DNA of 64,000 nt from Azolla caroliniana (GCA_043228905.1 JBHGNT010000011.1:1364001-1428000), one strand, 5' to 3'. Positions 53,524 through 64,000 are shown, counted from the first letter of the stretch. Numbers and translations are program-made. The notes: generated from the letters alone by a model not told the origin.

Positions 53524-55025
53524 TTGAGCTCACAAGAATCGGGGGTCCAACTACCAAAGAAATATATAGAATTCCCCGATGTGTGTGATAAGGTGAAGGC
53601 CAATAGACTACCAGGGCATCGACCATATGATTGCTCGATTGATTTGCAGCCCGGAAAAGAGCCTACATGGGGACCAATTTATAAACTTTCGCCCACGGAG
53701 TTAGAGGTTCTTCAGGAATATATTGATCAGAACTTAGCAAATGGGTTTATCTAGGATTCAAGATCTCTTGCCGGCGCACCCATATTTTTCGTTAAGAAGA
53801 AAGATGATTTGCTTCATCTAGTCGTGGATTGAATAAAGTCACTATTCGAAACCGATATGCTCTACCATTGATTTCTAGCCTTCTAGAACACCTCAGTGGA
53901 GCTAAGTATTTCACAAAGTTAGATCTTCGAGGTGCTTACAATCTTGTTCGAATTTGTCCTAGGGATGAATGGAAGACTGCTTTCCGTACTCGCTATGGTT
54001 ATTTTGAGTATACAGTAATGCCATTTGGTCTCACGAATGCACCAACAGTTTTCCAACATATGGCAAATGACATTTTTCGAGATTTCCACGATATTTTCGT
54101 CATAATTTACCTGGATGATATCTTGATCTACTCAAAAACTCAAGAGGATCATGATATACACGTTCGACAAGCTTTGGAATGGTTGCGTGAATATGGTCTC
54201 TATGCAAAATTGGAGAAGTGCAATTTCGACCAGCGTCAAGTGGAATTTTTGGGGTACATAGTCTCTTCACATGGCATCTCTATGGATCCAGCAAAGGTTC
54301 AAACAATTTTGGATTGGCAAACACCACAATTTGTGTGAGATGTACAATGTTTTTTAGGGTTCGCAAACTTTTATCGCAAGCTCATCAAAGATTATTCAAA
54401 GATCGTATTGCCCATCATTGAACTGACATAGAAGAATCCGCCATTTGGGTGGAGTATAAATGCAAACTTTGCATTTGAAGGATTAAAGCAAGCATTTACA
54501 TCCGCACCAATTTTGATGAATGTTGATCCATTGAAGCGCTTTATACTCGAAGTTGAGGCATCCGACTTCGCACTAGGAAGCGTGTTATCCCAAACTAGTA
54601 ATGATGGCCAACTGCACCTTGTGACTTTTCATTCACAGAAATTCGAAGTTGCAGAAATCAACTATGAGATTCATGACAAAGAGCTTCTTGCCATTGTGGA
54701 TTCTTTTCAACAATGGCATCATTTTTTGGAGGGTTCATCTCAACAAATCATTGTCTATAATGATCACAAAAATCTAACGTACTTCCAAAGTGCTCGAGTC
54801 TTGAATCGTCGACAAGCTCGTTGGGCGCAATTCTTAACTCATTTTGATTTCGTAATTCTATATCGCCCTAGGACACAACAAGAAAAAGAAAATGCTTTAT
54901 CTCAACGTTTGTATATGGAACTTCAACCACGAGAGGCCGCATTTGAAAGTCAGAAGCAAATCCTCTTGGGTCCTGACCGTCTACGACTAATGGCATTTCA
55001 TGCTATAGACACACCCGGGGATTGA
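53524..55025 (+). pseudogene. Gypsy C reverse transcriptase and RNase H
   Basis: HRPYDCSIDLQPGKEPTWGPIYKLS, LANGFI, then MNKVTIRNRYALPLISSLLEHLSGAKYFTKLDLRGAYN, MPFGLTNAPTVFQ and the intact catalytic IIYLDDILIYSK (about 54106). RNase H block FILEVEASDFALGSVLSQ and IVYNDHKNLTYF, with E in place of the first usual catalytic Asp (VEAS for TDAS). Stops near 53752, 54336 and 54420. About 15 codons of RT around 53820 (LCVDYRG) look deleted. Confidence 0.87.
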
Positions 55026-56336
55026 AGTCTTCTGGGCTCCATTTCGGAGCATATTGAGACTGATGAGTTCGCCCAAGATATTCTGAACCATATTATCCTA
55101 GATTGTGCTTCTTGTTCACAATCTCAAAATCCTCGTCAAGACTACAACCAGTTCAATTGGCATGATGGTTTACTTTTTGGAAAAAATCTCTTATATGTGG
55201 TTGATGGTCCTTCTCGACTCCAAGTCTTGCAACAATGTCATGACACACCAATGGTTGGACATTTCGGCATCCACAAGACTTTGGCATTAATTTCTCGAAG
55301 GTATTAGTGGCCACGACTTCGCCATTTTGTTATGGATTATGTTCGTAGTTGTGATACATGTTGTTGATCCAAAAAACCTCGACATCATCCATATGGCTTA
55401 TTACAACCAATGCCTATTCCTGAGAGTCCATGGAAATCTATTTCATTGGACTTCATTACGGATCTACCACCTTCCAAGGGTTTTGATTCTATTCTCACGG
55501 TAGTAGATCGTTTTACGAAGATGGCACATTGTCTTCCGTGCACAAAGGCCATTACGAGCCAAGAGACAGCCGAGTTACTCATGCGAGAGGTGTTTCGGCA
55601 TCATGGTCTTCCTAGTGATATTATCAGTGATCGGGGTCCCCAATTCATCTCAAAATTTTGGCGGCACATGTTCAAACTCTTACATACTTCTTGCAAACTC
55701 TCTTCCGGCTACCATCGGGAAACTAACGGACAGAGTGAGTGCACCAACCAAACAGTATAATAATATCTTCATTGTTTTGTCAACTATCAATAAGATGATT
55801 GGGTTGATCTATTACATTTGGTGGAATTTGCTTACAACAACTAAGAACATTCTTCTACTGTATATTCCCCATTTTTTGCAAACATTGGGTACCATCCTCG
55901 TTGGACTATGCTTGAACATCCCGAACTCCCGACAAACCCGACTACTGAAGATCGGCTCACCCGACTTGAAGAAGTTCAAGATATCCTTTTGCACCATTTA
56001 TGTGATGCTCAAAACACTCAAAAGAAGGTTGCCAACCGTCATCGGCGTGATTCATTGACTATGTTTCAAGTGGGAGATCGAGTAGGGCTTTTACAAGGTT
56101 GCATTAAAACAGCCTGACCTTGCTGCAAATCGGATTATCAACGTTTTGTCCCATATGTGATATTTGGTATGATCAATGATGTGGCATTTCTCCTTGATCT
56201 CCCCCCTCATATGCATCTTCACCGAGTCTTCCATGTTTCACTTTTGGAGCCGTACACAACCAGCTCTATTCCAAGCCGTCTTACATCTCCCCTACCTCCA
56301 ATCGAAGTTTCTGATGGCTCCGAATATGAAGTTGTT
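55026..56336 (+). pseudogene. Gypsy C integrase
   Basis: CHDTPMVGHFGIHKTLALISRRY (HHCC), SPWKSISLDFITDLP (first Asp), SDIISDRGPQFISKFW (second Asp) and ETNGQSECTNQT (Glu), then LHRVFHVSLLEPYTTSSIPSR (GPY/F end). Frameshifts near 55740 and 55900, and stops near 55307 and 55366. The chain continues into the chromodomain at 57330 once the 993-bp insertion is removed. Confidence 0.85.
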
Positions 56337-57329
56337 AGCTGACAGGCAAGCAGAGTCCAGAATGGGAAACAATAATACACGGCGATTCGAGGCATAGTGA
56401 CGATGATATGTGAGAGACGTGCAAGAAATGATGAGTTGGGTTTGATATGTCGTTTGAACTCTATTCAGAGCCGTTGTAGCGCGCTTCGTTTCTACATGGT
56501 GCTGAACTTGCATGTCCAGTCTCTCTTTCACTGCTGCTGCCAGTTGTTTTGCTTGTTCGGCTCCCTTCGACTGCTCTTCCATCACTGCCGCCATCAACCG
56601 ATTAACCTCTTCCCGGAGTCCTCTGAACTTTTCCTGCTACCGGTCACTTTCGGTAGTCAATTTCTTATGATCAGCATCCAAATGCTTATAATCCCGGTGC
56701 AGACGGTCGAAGTCGTCGGTTTTCTGTTTGAGCTTTTGATTTATAAGCCGGCAAGCGCGGTCCTCATGGTCTTTTTGTTGCCGAAGGTCTTCTTTGAGGC
56801 ACTCAATCTCTACTTCCTCCGTCCCACTAGGCGTGCCATGTTGTGTTACCGTACGAGATGTATGGGTGATTGATAACTGTGATAAGTGAGGGTGAAAGAT
56901 ATAATGTGTTGATATGTATGTGTAATGTTATACGATTATGAGTGTGAATGTAAGTGTGAGTGTGGTGGATACAAAGACGTGTGACTGAGTGGTTAGGTGT
57001 GAATGCCCAAGGGGCTTACACCCTTGTGTATCTACCCTTTTGTACCTATTTAACCCCTTATGGGGAATGAATGAATACAATAACCATTTCTCTCTCTCTC
57101 TCTCTCTCTTTGACATCTTTCTCTCTCTCTTCCTTCTCCTTAACGTTGAACCCCCTTGGGAGGGGGGTGGGGCCATTTTAGGCACCACCCCCCACCCCAC
57201 AATGCTTCTCAACTTCCTCATGATCTCTCACCATCATACCATTCATCATCTCCATCATTACACCATGTCTATCTTCATCATCAATCATCATTATCATTCT
57301 CATTAACCCTAACCCTAAAACCTATAACA
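56337..57329 (-). mobile_element. 993-bp insertion with 9-bp target duplication
   Basis: Flanked by GAAGTTGTT at 56328-56336 and 57330-57338; taking out the insert joins integrase to chromodomain in frame. The minus strand carries a coiled-coil-like frame (56860 to 56292 region: LKEDLRQQKDHEDRACRLINQKLKQKTDDFDRL, LMAAVMEEQSKGAEQAKQLAAAVKERL) that looks like a gag fragment. The right part (about 56838-57329, TG...CA) looks LTR-like, with a CT microsatellite at 57091-57130. No terminal inverted repeats seen. A 9-bp duplication is typical of Mutator-like elements, so a Pack-MULE-like capture is one option. Confidence 0.6.
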
Positions 57330-57549
57330 GAAGTTGTTGTCATTCTTGACTCCAAGATCGTTCACAACAAACTGTATCATTTGGTTGACTGGTTAGGCTA
57401 TACACCTAATGATCAAACATGGAAATCTCTCGAGAATCTTGCTAATGGCTCTGAAATGGTTCCTGTGTTTCACAACCCATATCCCCATAAGCCAAGTTCG
57501 AAATATTGTATTCCGACTCGTAGAACTCGTCGTCAAAAAGGGGGGATAA
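57330..57549 (+). pseudogene. Gypsy C chromodomain
   Basis: EVVVILDSKIVHNKLYHLVDW followed by LGYTPNDQTWKSLENLANGSEMV is a chromodomain, ending KGGIMS with the polypurine tract AAAAAGGGGGGATAA overlapping the stop region. No break is visible within this piece. Confidence 0.83.
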
Positions 57550-57992
57550 TGTCATGAAGACATACATTTTGGCCTTACAAGGATTCGAGCCCAAAACGTC
57601 TTGGTCTATATGTTAGACCTTTAACCATTATAATAACATATATGATGTATAGGTATAATAAATGTATTATTAGTTATTACAAGATATTTAGAGTATTCTA
57701 GAACATTCTAGAGTATTCTAGGATATTCCTTCATTATATTAAATATCATAAATATCTAAAATATTCTAGAAAATTCTAGAATACTCCATAAGGACCTATA
57801 AGTAGGTGTCTATTCATTCATCACAACTCATTCATTTCAACACCAATTTGTAGCCCCTTAGCCTACACTTTGTAATCCTTTCTCTCTTATAATATAAACT
57901 CTCTTTCCATTTCTAGTGTTGTCTCTCTCTCTCTCTCTCTCTACCTTCTATTGTCATCTTATCTTTTTCTCTCCTATCCTCAAGTCTCGACA
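57550..57992 (+). repeat. 3' LTR of gypsy C
   Basis: TGTCATGAAGACATAC ... CAAGTCTCGACA. Contains six or more copies of the phrase TATTCTAGA/ATTCTAGAA (57690-57785). The tRNA-like antisense segment at 57571-57630 has a 10/11 match to the B-box consensus (GGCTCGAATCC). It also holds ~75 bases (about 57827-57917) absent from the 5' LTR around the LINE. Confidence 0.92.
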
Positions 57993-58570
57993 TCGAGGCA
58001 TTGCTCCTTGTTCGAACATGATTTTCTTCGACCAACAACATGGATTGAAGATTGAAGAAGGAGGGTGGATTCTCTCGTGCTAGTACGACAGTCCGCATCG
58101 CGCCAAACTGTGGTGCAAGGCCGTCGAGGAATATTTGCACCATTTCGTCATCCTCAACATTAACGCTTATCGAGCTGAGTGCATCACAAAGCTCCTTGAT
58201 CTTGTGATGGACATATCTCGTTGTTGGATGTTGTTCAACTCTTGGTGGAGTTGAAGCTTTCTCGTGGTTGTGTTGACGGTGAAAATCTTTCGTAGATTCT
58301 TCCACGCTTCCTTTGGCGTTCGGATTCTTGAATGTAGCCGAGCATGTGGTCGTGAACACATGACGCCACGTAATACATCACTCGGCTTGATCCTTGCTCC
58401 CAAGTTGCATAGTCGGCGTCTTTCGGGTCGGGTCGGTTTTCTTATGCTCCCTTGATGTAACCCCAATAGCCTTGGCAGACAAGGTATTGGTGCATCTTGT
58501 ACTCCCAAGATGCGAAGTTGTTCCGATCCAACTTCTCTCTAGGGAGAGTGCTCCCAATTTGAGTATTCAT
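57993..58570 (-). pseudogene. Copia D gag, N-terminal part
   Basis: ATG at 58570 (MNTQIGSTLPREKLDRNNFASW, then YKMHQYLVCQGYWGYIKGA). Further frames give SVEESTKDFHRQHNHEKAS and LCDALSSISVNVEDDEMVQIFLDGLAPQFGAMRT, the conserved Gag core. A frameshift occurs near 58330. Interrupted at 57993 by gypsy C. The closest relative in the window is copia B gag. Confidence 0.83.
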
Positions 58571-58713
58571 TGTTGATTAAGCTTCCTTTCTTCTTTTCCT
58601 TCTCTCTCGAACACGAGCTATGTAGTGGTACTACGATAGCGATGAACCGGTTCTTGTCGAACGTTGGTGTAGAATTCAACACACGTGGATGGGCTAGATC
58701 GAGCTACCAAACT

Positions 58714-58725
58714 ACTCTGATACCA
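58714..58725 (-). other. Primer-binding site of copia D
   Basis: The minus strand reads TGGTATCAGAGT directly beside the LTR at 58726; initiator-Met type. Confidence 0.85.
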
Positions 58726-59212
58726 TGTAAAGAATCGATGGTGATTCTTGTGCAACAGAATAGATATGTGTGTTATGTGTGTGTGTGTGTGAGAGAGAGA
58801 GAGATAGAAAGAAATAGAGGAGAGAAGAGAACACGAGATAGAGAAGCAAGAGAAATAATGAAGACTCAAGAAGCAGAAGATGTATATTTCACAAGTAGAA
58901 TGGAGATACAAAATTGTAGCATTACAAGGAGTCACAACCGACTTAGTATGAAGTAGGAGGAGGGTGCTTTATATAAGGTCACCCTCTCTCTTCATTAACT
59001 CATTACAACTTCCACTCTCTCCCTAGAGCCTTGAGGAATGTGAAGACTCATAGTCATGGGGAATTTGGAACTTATTAGTTATGTGTCATAGAATATGATT
59101 CTATGACACATAGTTTAATGTTAGAGAGTGATATGACTCTTGACCTTTGAGTGCAGATAGATTCTCAAAGGTGTGTTCACACGTTGCACTATGTTGAGCC
59201 TGATTCTCAACA
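58726..59212 (-). repeat. 5' LTR of copia D
   Basis: Plus-strand TGTAAAGAATCGATGG ... GATTCTCAACA, 487 bp, with GT and GA microsatellites at 58773-58805. A palindrome ATGTGTCATAGAATATGATTCTATGACACAT sits at about 59081-59112 in both D LTRs (31 bases with near-perfect arms). Confidence 0.92.
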
Positions 59213-59766
59213 CTACTCAATGTTGGCTAGTGGCCAGAGTATGAAAAGTAGTCAGCGGGAGAGCCACTTTCATAATTATTAAAAATTAGTATTTAAGGAT
59301 AATAGGAATGGGCGGATCCGGAAAGGATGTACCGATCCGAATCCGGACCGGTTCATAGCTGGTTGTCGATTTGGCACCGTTTTGTAAACAAAACTGGATA
59401 CCTATAAAAGGATCCGAAGAATGATGTATAAGGGAGCAGAATTAATTTAAGAGAGTTTTGTTACCATTGTGTATTCGTCAAAACCGTATTGTGCATATTG
59501 TCTTTATCTTACGCGTGTGATCAACCATCTGTGATTGTCTATTCAGAATCGATCCAGAAGTGTTGGTTACAATCTAAACGAAGTCGGAGCCTTACCCTGT
59601 AACCACGCCTTTGGTGAGGTGATCCAGAAGGACACCCTGTGTTAGCGGCTGGTCCAACCCAAGAGTCACATAATTTTGGGAACCATGATTCCTGCGGAGC
59701 GTAGTGAACATCGGTTTATGGATGACTAGACTGACAAACGACCCAGTAGCCGAACAAGCGAGACGG
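59213..59766. other. Unassigned LTR-like stretch
   Basis: No open frame. CTATAAAAGGATCCG near 59402 looks like a promoter TATA box, followed by ~300 bases resembling an LTR leader. No matching second copy in the window, so I cannot define borders. Confidence 0.35.
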
Positions 59767-60485
59767 TGTCGTGAAGATTTTCGTCCACGAGCAGAAACCT
59801 AAGCAACGAGAGCCAAAGAGCGATGTGCAACGTTGCACACGTACATAATGTATTTGTAATAATAATAGGGGTAAAGGGTATGGTGCTAGAAATGCCCATA
59901 AGATCGCTAAGGTATAAAGGTGATGTGGTCTTGTGCGCACATCCACGCGAGAGAGAGAGAGAGAGGTACTATGCGGTACATAGGTACCTAGTTGTTTGTG
60001 AGGAGGTGGGAGTAAAGGGGCCATCAATCTCACCCTCCCCAAATCAAGGCAAATATCCCCTTTGAATGAAAGGGGATATTTTAGTCTCACTTTGTAAACG
60101 ATCTTCCCTCTTTGTGCTATAAAAGGAGAGAGAAGGCACCATTGTAAGGGTTGCCTATTTTGAGTGTGCGAGGTATACCACATAGGTCAAGCGTTAGGGT
60201 TAGCGTTAGGGTTTCTTGTCTTTTTCTTCATCTTCATCGGTTAGGGTTTCGAGTAGTCGTTTGGTGCGGGCTACGCGGCCACCATTTTGTAATCGTTTAT
60301 TTCGTTTTAATACATCTTGTTGATCATCTTGTCTCCATCTTCCTCTTGTTCGATTTTATCTCTTGTTCATTCTTCTTCTTCTTGAGCAAACCTTCCATTC
60401 CATGTTCGATTCCTTCTCCTCTACTCCTTAGTCCAAGACCCCCGTGGTCCCACCCTTCTCCACGCACGCGCGTAGCAACGTGACA
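59767..60485 (+). repeat. 5' LTR of gypsy H
   Basis: TGTCGTGAAGATTTTCGTCC ... AGCAACGTGACA, 719 bp. TATA-like CTATAAAAGGAGAG at about 60118. The block CAAGACCCCCGTGGTCCCACCC before the end matches LTR F. GTTAGGGTTAGCGTTAGGGTTT at 60192-60213 is telomere-like only by chance context. Confidence 0.83.
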
Positions 60486-60607
60486 ACGGCTAGCCGAGAG
60501 ACTGCAAAGGCGGGAGGCCTACTAGTAGGCCACCGAGGAGATCTGATGAGACCGGTCTTTTCCCAGAATGATTTGGCGGTAGCCTGAGCAACTTACGGCA
60601 GGTAGAA

Positions 60608-61863
60608 TTGATACTACACAATCTCACCACAAGAACCAGAGAATCGGAAGCCTTCTCCAACTTTGAGTCGGAATCGGACAGCGAGCATAGCGTGCAATCG
60701 AACTATCGAAGCAATCATGACACCCCAGACAATCCGGTGGACGACAATTCAGAGCACACACCACCACCGGAAGCAGACACAACATTACCCACACCTCCGG
60801 ACCACGAAGCAAACCAATACCAGCGGTCAGAGGAAAACGCCGAGAGCATATCCACACCACCATTGAACCAGCAATCCAAGAACACAAACGATAGCGTACC
60901 AATGCCACCACTGAACATGGCGGTGGAAAAAGAAGAGGCGGTACTACTTTTTGCCGACGACACCATGCCATACCCATACGCAAAGTACCGGGATGAACCG
61001 GATGTGGAAGCACACGTGTACGCTTTTCTACAAACATGGGAAGCGAACCATGTCTTGCACTGGTTTACAGAAGCAGAGGTCGAATGATCAAAGATAGAAG
61101 AATTCTGGATGACATTGGAGGTATCAGCGGTAGAGTGGCACAAGAAGCACCTTCCTGGGAGCTTTGCCAAATTCGAAGTTTTGTAGGGTAAGTTCCTGCA
61201 ATTGTTTCACCGAAAGGTAGAGGAAAGAGAGCTAGTTGGCCAGTTCTATACGGTCTACTAGGAATTCGATGAGACAGTCTCGGAATTTGTGATCCGCTTT
61301 TAGACCCTGCACAGTGAACTGACAAGGGCACCTCCGGAACACGAGGCAAAAGCAGTCTTTCTGGCCATACTTCGGGAATTGCTACGAACAATGCTGACAG
61401 TATTCGACTTCCAGAGAAGCACCATGGACGAAGTCCTCGACCGGGTGCTAGAAATGGATAGGGCTCAACAGAACAATCACATGGCGATGGGAGCTTTACA
61501 ACGAGCGCTACCCAAGGAAGAGGACTTATGGTTTTGACAATCAGTCCAATGTACAACGTGCCTCAATCCTGGTCACTTGACGTTAGAATGCATGATGTGG
61601 ACACAGTGCATGTTGTGCCACTCCCGGTCCCATATGATGGACCGGTGCGAGTACAACCTGCTCAACAGGCAAGCGGCACTGGTCCAACACATAGAGCCCT
61701 TGAGTGAACAACAACCAAAAGAGGGACGGTTCAAGACGGAAGATCGATATCGACCGGAACAAAGGGACCGGTACGACGATAGAAGAAAAGAGGATTACGA
61801 CGAAGAATGCAACTACCGGAGCGGAGGAGACTACAATCGAGAGCGTTACGATTGCAACTAGTC
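60608..61863 (+). pseudogene. Gypsy H gag
   Basis: A frame from 60608 (ILHNLTTRTRESEAF) with an acidic Ser/Pro-rich N-terminus, then ESVMPYPYAKYRDEPDVEAHVYAFLQTWEANH-like retrotrans-gag blocks and a stop at 61085. After several stops it resumes with two consecutive CCHC knuckles, CTTCLNPGHLTLEC and CMLCHSRSHMMDRC (61553-61645), and an Arg/Asp-rich tail (RDRYDDRRKEDYDEE). Two knuckles distinguish it from F, G and C. Confidence 0.75.
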
Positions 61864-62382
61864 CCCAGATTATGACCGTAGAAGAGACGACGGACGATAC
61901 CCCGATCAAGATAGACAGTACCCGGAACGTCAAGGGAACCGGAACCGTCGTCACCACAACCGGAAGGGAAAGAATCACCGAGAGGAACGTTGGGAACCGG
62001 CCAGGGAATACCAAAGGGAGACGAATATAGAAATGGTCATCCCAGTTCCACAACCGCAGTAACGAAGGCTGGACGAAACCAACCGGATGAATTCCATAAG
62101 TAAGCAAGGAATGATGGAGAAAGGAGAATCAAGTAGTAACCATAGGACGGACACTATAGCAGCAAGTGTCCGACTAAGACAAATGAAAAGCAGCCCAAAA
62201 GTTACCGACGTGCAACAAGTCACAACCAGATCGAAGGCCAAAACTACAGAGTGGGAGACTCAAGAGACCATCCAGAAACAAGCCACTGAATGGGTACAGA
62301 AGGCCAATGGAGGGAACGTGGCTGACTTGCATGAGTAAATCAAACCCTTGGAACCAGTAGAGACCACGAACAAGGACCCGAC

Positions 62383-62818
62383 ATGGCAAGCGTTACAAGA
62401 ATGTTAAATTATTCTACCACTAACTGCCTAGCCAATATGACAATCATCAAATCCAGAGAAATACCCGAAACAGTGGTAGACGGCGGATCTAGTGTGAACG
62501 CGATTAGTCAACACTTATGTGATATCCTAGGTATCTGGGAATGGGAACCATGCCCATTTTGGTTACGGATGGCAGATACAAGTTCGGTCCGGCCAACTGG
62601 ACTAATCCAAGAATTGGAAATTACAATCGGAGGACATGCATTCCGGATATCCGCAATGGTCCTGCAACAAAACGCACAAGGGGCATATCCCTTGCTGTTA
62701 GGATGACCATGGCTACGGATAGCACATATCAAGCAAAATTGGCAGAAAAATATCATTACCTTCCGAAGGGGCAAGACAAAAGTATGTGTACCAACACAAT
62801 CGCGCACAAGCACACGTA
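62383..62818 (+). pseudogene. Gypsy H protease
   Basis: PETVVDGGSSVNAISQHLCDILG is the retropepsin active-site region with D-G-G where D-T/S-G is usual. RISAMVLQQNAQGAYPLLLG is the second block, ended by TGA at 62704-62706 where W is expected (LGRPWL-type). 61864-62382 is a linker without clear domains. Confidence 0.75.
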
Positions 62819-63109
62819 AGGAGTTAACGCCCTTGTATGCCGAAAGCATTAATATGCTGGAGGGACTAGTAGAGGAGGTGGTGGACCGGTACCTTGATGA
62901 GCATCCAAAGATAGTGCCACTATTCAAAGTAGACGTTGCCCCGTATATAGTGCACCCAGAAGAAGTCGGGGACGAGCCAGATCGGGAGGCAATCCGGGAA
63001 CTATGGCAGGCACAGGAATCCTTGGAACGGGAAATGGCGGTCTCACAACAAGTGAAGGCATCCCACTTAGAGGAGGTAAACCTTGGGACCGGTGAACCAT
63101 AGAAACTAG

Positions 63110-63831
63110 TAAATGTTGCAAAAGAAATGCCATCGGCGGAAAATTTGGCAATGACGGAATTACTTAAAGAGTTTTGAGATGTATTTGCGTGGTCATATGA
63201 AGACATGCGAGGATTAGAACCCCAATTGTACCACCATCAAATCCATCTCAGCAAGGATGCAAAGCCGGTAGCCCAGCAACAATACCAGATGAATCTGAAG
63301 TATGCGGTGAAATTGAAAGAAGAAATTGAAAAGCTACTCAGCGGTTTTATCCGACCGGTGAAACAAGCAATATGGCTAAGCCCGATCATGGTTGTACCGA
63401 AGAAAAATAGAAAGATACGGGTTTGTGTCGACTACCGGAAGTTAAATGCGGCTACGGTGACCGATGGGTTTCCCTTACCATTTATGGATGGGGTCTTAGA
63501 CGCAATAGCCAGCCATGAGGCGTACAGTTTTCTAGATGGATTTAGCAGATACAATCAGATCCGGATGCACCCTGCTAATCAGGAGAAAATGACATTCGTT
63601 ACTGAATGGGGAGTGCTCGTCGTGGTGGTGATGTTCGAACTCAAGATGGCACCGGCAACGTTCCGGTGGATCATTATAGAAATATTGGGGGAATACATTC
63701 CAGCCTTTATGCAAGTGTTTCTAGATGATTTCGCAATCTATAGCCGGAAGGGAGAACACTTGGACCATCGCCGAATGTGTCTGGAAAAGTGTCGAGATTC
63801 CCGGTTGAGCCTAAATATTAGAGACATGTAC
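63110..63831 (+). pseudogene. Gypsy H reverse transcriptase (truncated)
   Basis: After a stop (63176) the main frame from 63205 reads DMRGLEPQLYHHQIHL, WLSPIMVVPKKNRKIRVCVDYRKLNAATVTDGFPLPFMDGVLD, YSFLDGFSRYNQIRMHP, KMAPATFRWI and the intact catalytic FLDDFAIYSRKG. It then breaks after SRLSLN, where unrelated sequence begins at about 63815. RNase H, integrase and 3' LTR are not in the window. The polymerase domain itself is nearly open. Confidence 0.85.
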
Positions 63832-63834
63832 TAA

Positions 63835-64000
63835 AGTAAGCATTAGATAAGGATAGATCTAGGTAGATAGAAAGAAAGGAGAGAGAGAAAGAAGGGCGCC
63901 GATCCACCCGACCACCCCCAGGCGAAGGGATCGACACGGACTCGAGCCTCGATCGGCGTCCCATACCACCGTCGTGGCGTCGAGTCGTACCTGGTGCTGG
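63835..64000. other. Unidentified sequence at the window end
   Basis: Starts near TGTACTAAAGTAAGC and turns GC-rich. Possibly the LTR of another element inserted in gypsy H, but too short to judge. Confidence 0.3.

Larger units (their letters stand above)
49319..57992 (+). mobile_element. Chromodomain gypsy C
   Basis: Plus-strand Ty3-gypsy inside the gag of copia D, with near-identical target sites (C)CGAG / (T)CGAG at 49314-49318 and 57993-57997. 5' LTR 49319-52249 (split by a LINE), 3' LTR 57550-57992. Gag, protease, RT, RNase H, integrase and a C-terminal chromodomain are all recognisable. A 993-bp insertion splits the chromodomain region. Confidence 0.88.
25654..59212 (-). mobile_element. 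Copia element D, stretched by nested insertions
   Basis: Minus-strand Ty1-copia with LTRs at 25654-26131 and 58726-59212 and flanking duplications CTAAT / CTACT (25649-25653 and 59213-59217, one mismatch). Its own sequence is split into five parts: 39658-41128, 41791-43348, 48624-49318, 57993-58725 and the 3' LTR. Between them sit gypsy G, a solo LTR, LARD E and gypsy C, each with target duplications. Its own length without insertions is about 5 kb, normal for copia. Confidence 0.88.

Noticed and set aside
57303-57322. Telomere repeat (AACCCTAACCCTAAAACC)
   Set aside because: Only two imperfect units, inside the 993-bp insertion. A similar GTTAGGG run at 60192-60213 lies in an ordinary LTR.

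Overview
This is a repeat-dense nuclear window from a eukaryote, most likely a land plant with a large genome. The evidence is nested Ty1-copia and Ty3-gypsy LTR retrotransposons with initiator-Met-tRNA type primer sites (TGGTATCAGAGC), chromodomain gypsies, spliceosomal introns with GT-AG borders, and no bacterial operon signals. I cannot fix the lineage; a seedless plant such as a fern is a guess. I found no ordinary single-copy host gene.

Layout. 112-1256 is the 3' end of a gypsy element (Z, minus strand), cut by a copia element (B, plus strand, about 1257-24165). Copia B carries a gypsy (Y, minus, 3015-20764), a solo LTR (21847-22295) and an internally deleted gypsy (X, 22627-24081). Gypsy Y was itself hit twice: by a complete copia (A, 3252-8821, TSD GAAAT) and by a 9,180-bp DNA transposon (9715-18894, TSD GATA). 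24166-25653 is AT-rich, with one fragment of an unknown gene. A second copia (D, minus, 25654-59212) is stretched to 33.6 kb by nested insertions: gypsy G (26137-39657), which holds gypsy F (26155-33102); a solo LTR (41129-41790); a non-autonomous LARD-like element E (43349-48623); and chromodomain gypsy C (49319-57992), which holds a LINE fragment and a 993-bp insertion. From 59767 a further gypsy (H, plus) runs to about 63820.

The main discovery is the 9.18-kb DNA transposon. It has 36-bp terminal inverted repeats (35/36 identical) and a 4-bp target duplication. Removing it together with one GATA rejoins the protease-RT linker of gypsy Y in frame, so both ends are fixed. It carries two divergent genes with open reading frames. 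On the minus strand is a 926-residue DUF7869-like (RNase H-fold, DDE-like) putative transposase. On the plus strand is a six-exon gene whose splicing predicts a 974-residue protein with a ParB/sulfiredoxin-like domain joined to a beta-class N4-cytosine/N6-adenine DNA methyltransferase. The first intron of the methyltransferase gene holds nine copies of a 23-bp palindrome on a ~51-bp period, with identical arms in all nine. I infer a self-contained transposon that carries its own DNA-modifying, possibly site-binding protein together with a cluster of candidate binding sites.

A second recurring signal is a tRNA-like sequence (A-box and B-box) in antisense orientation at the 5' start of several unrelated-looking LTRs (X, Y, C and the solo LTR at 21847).
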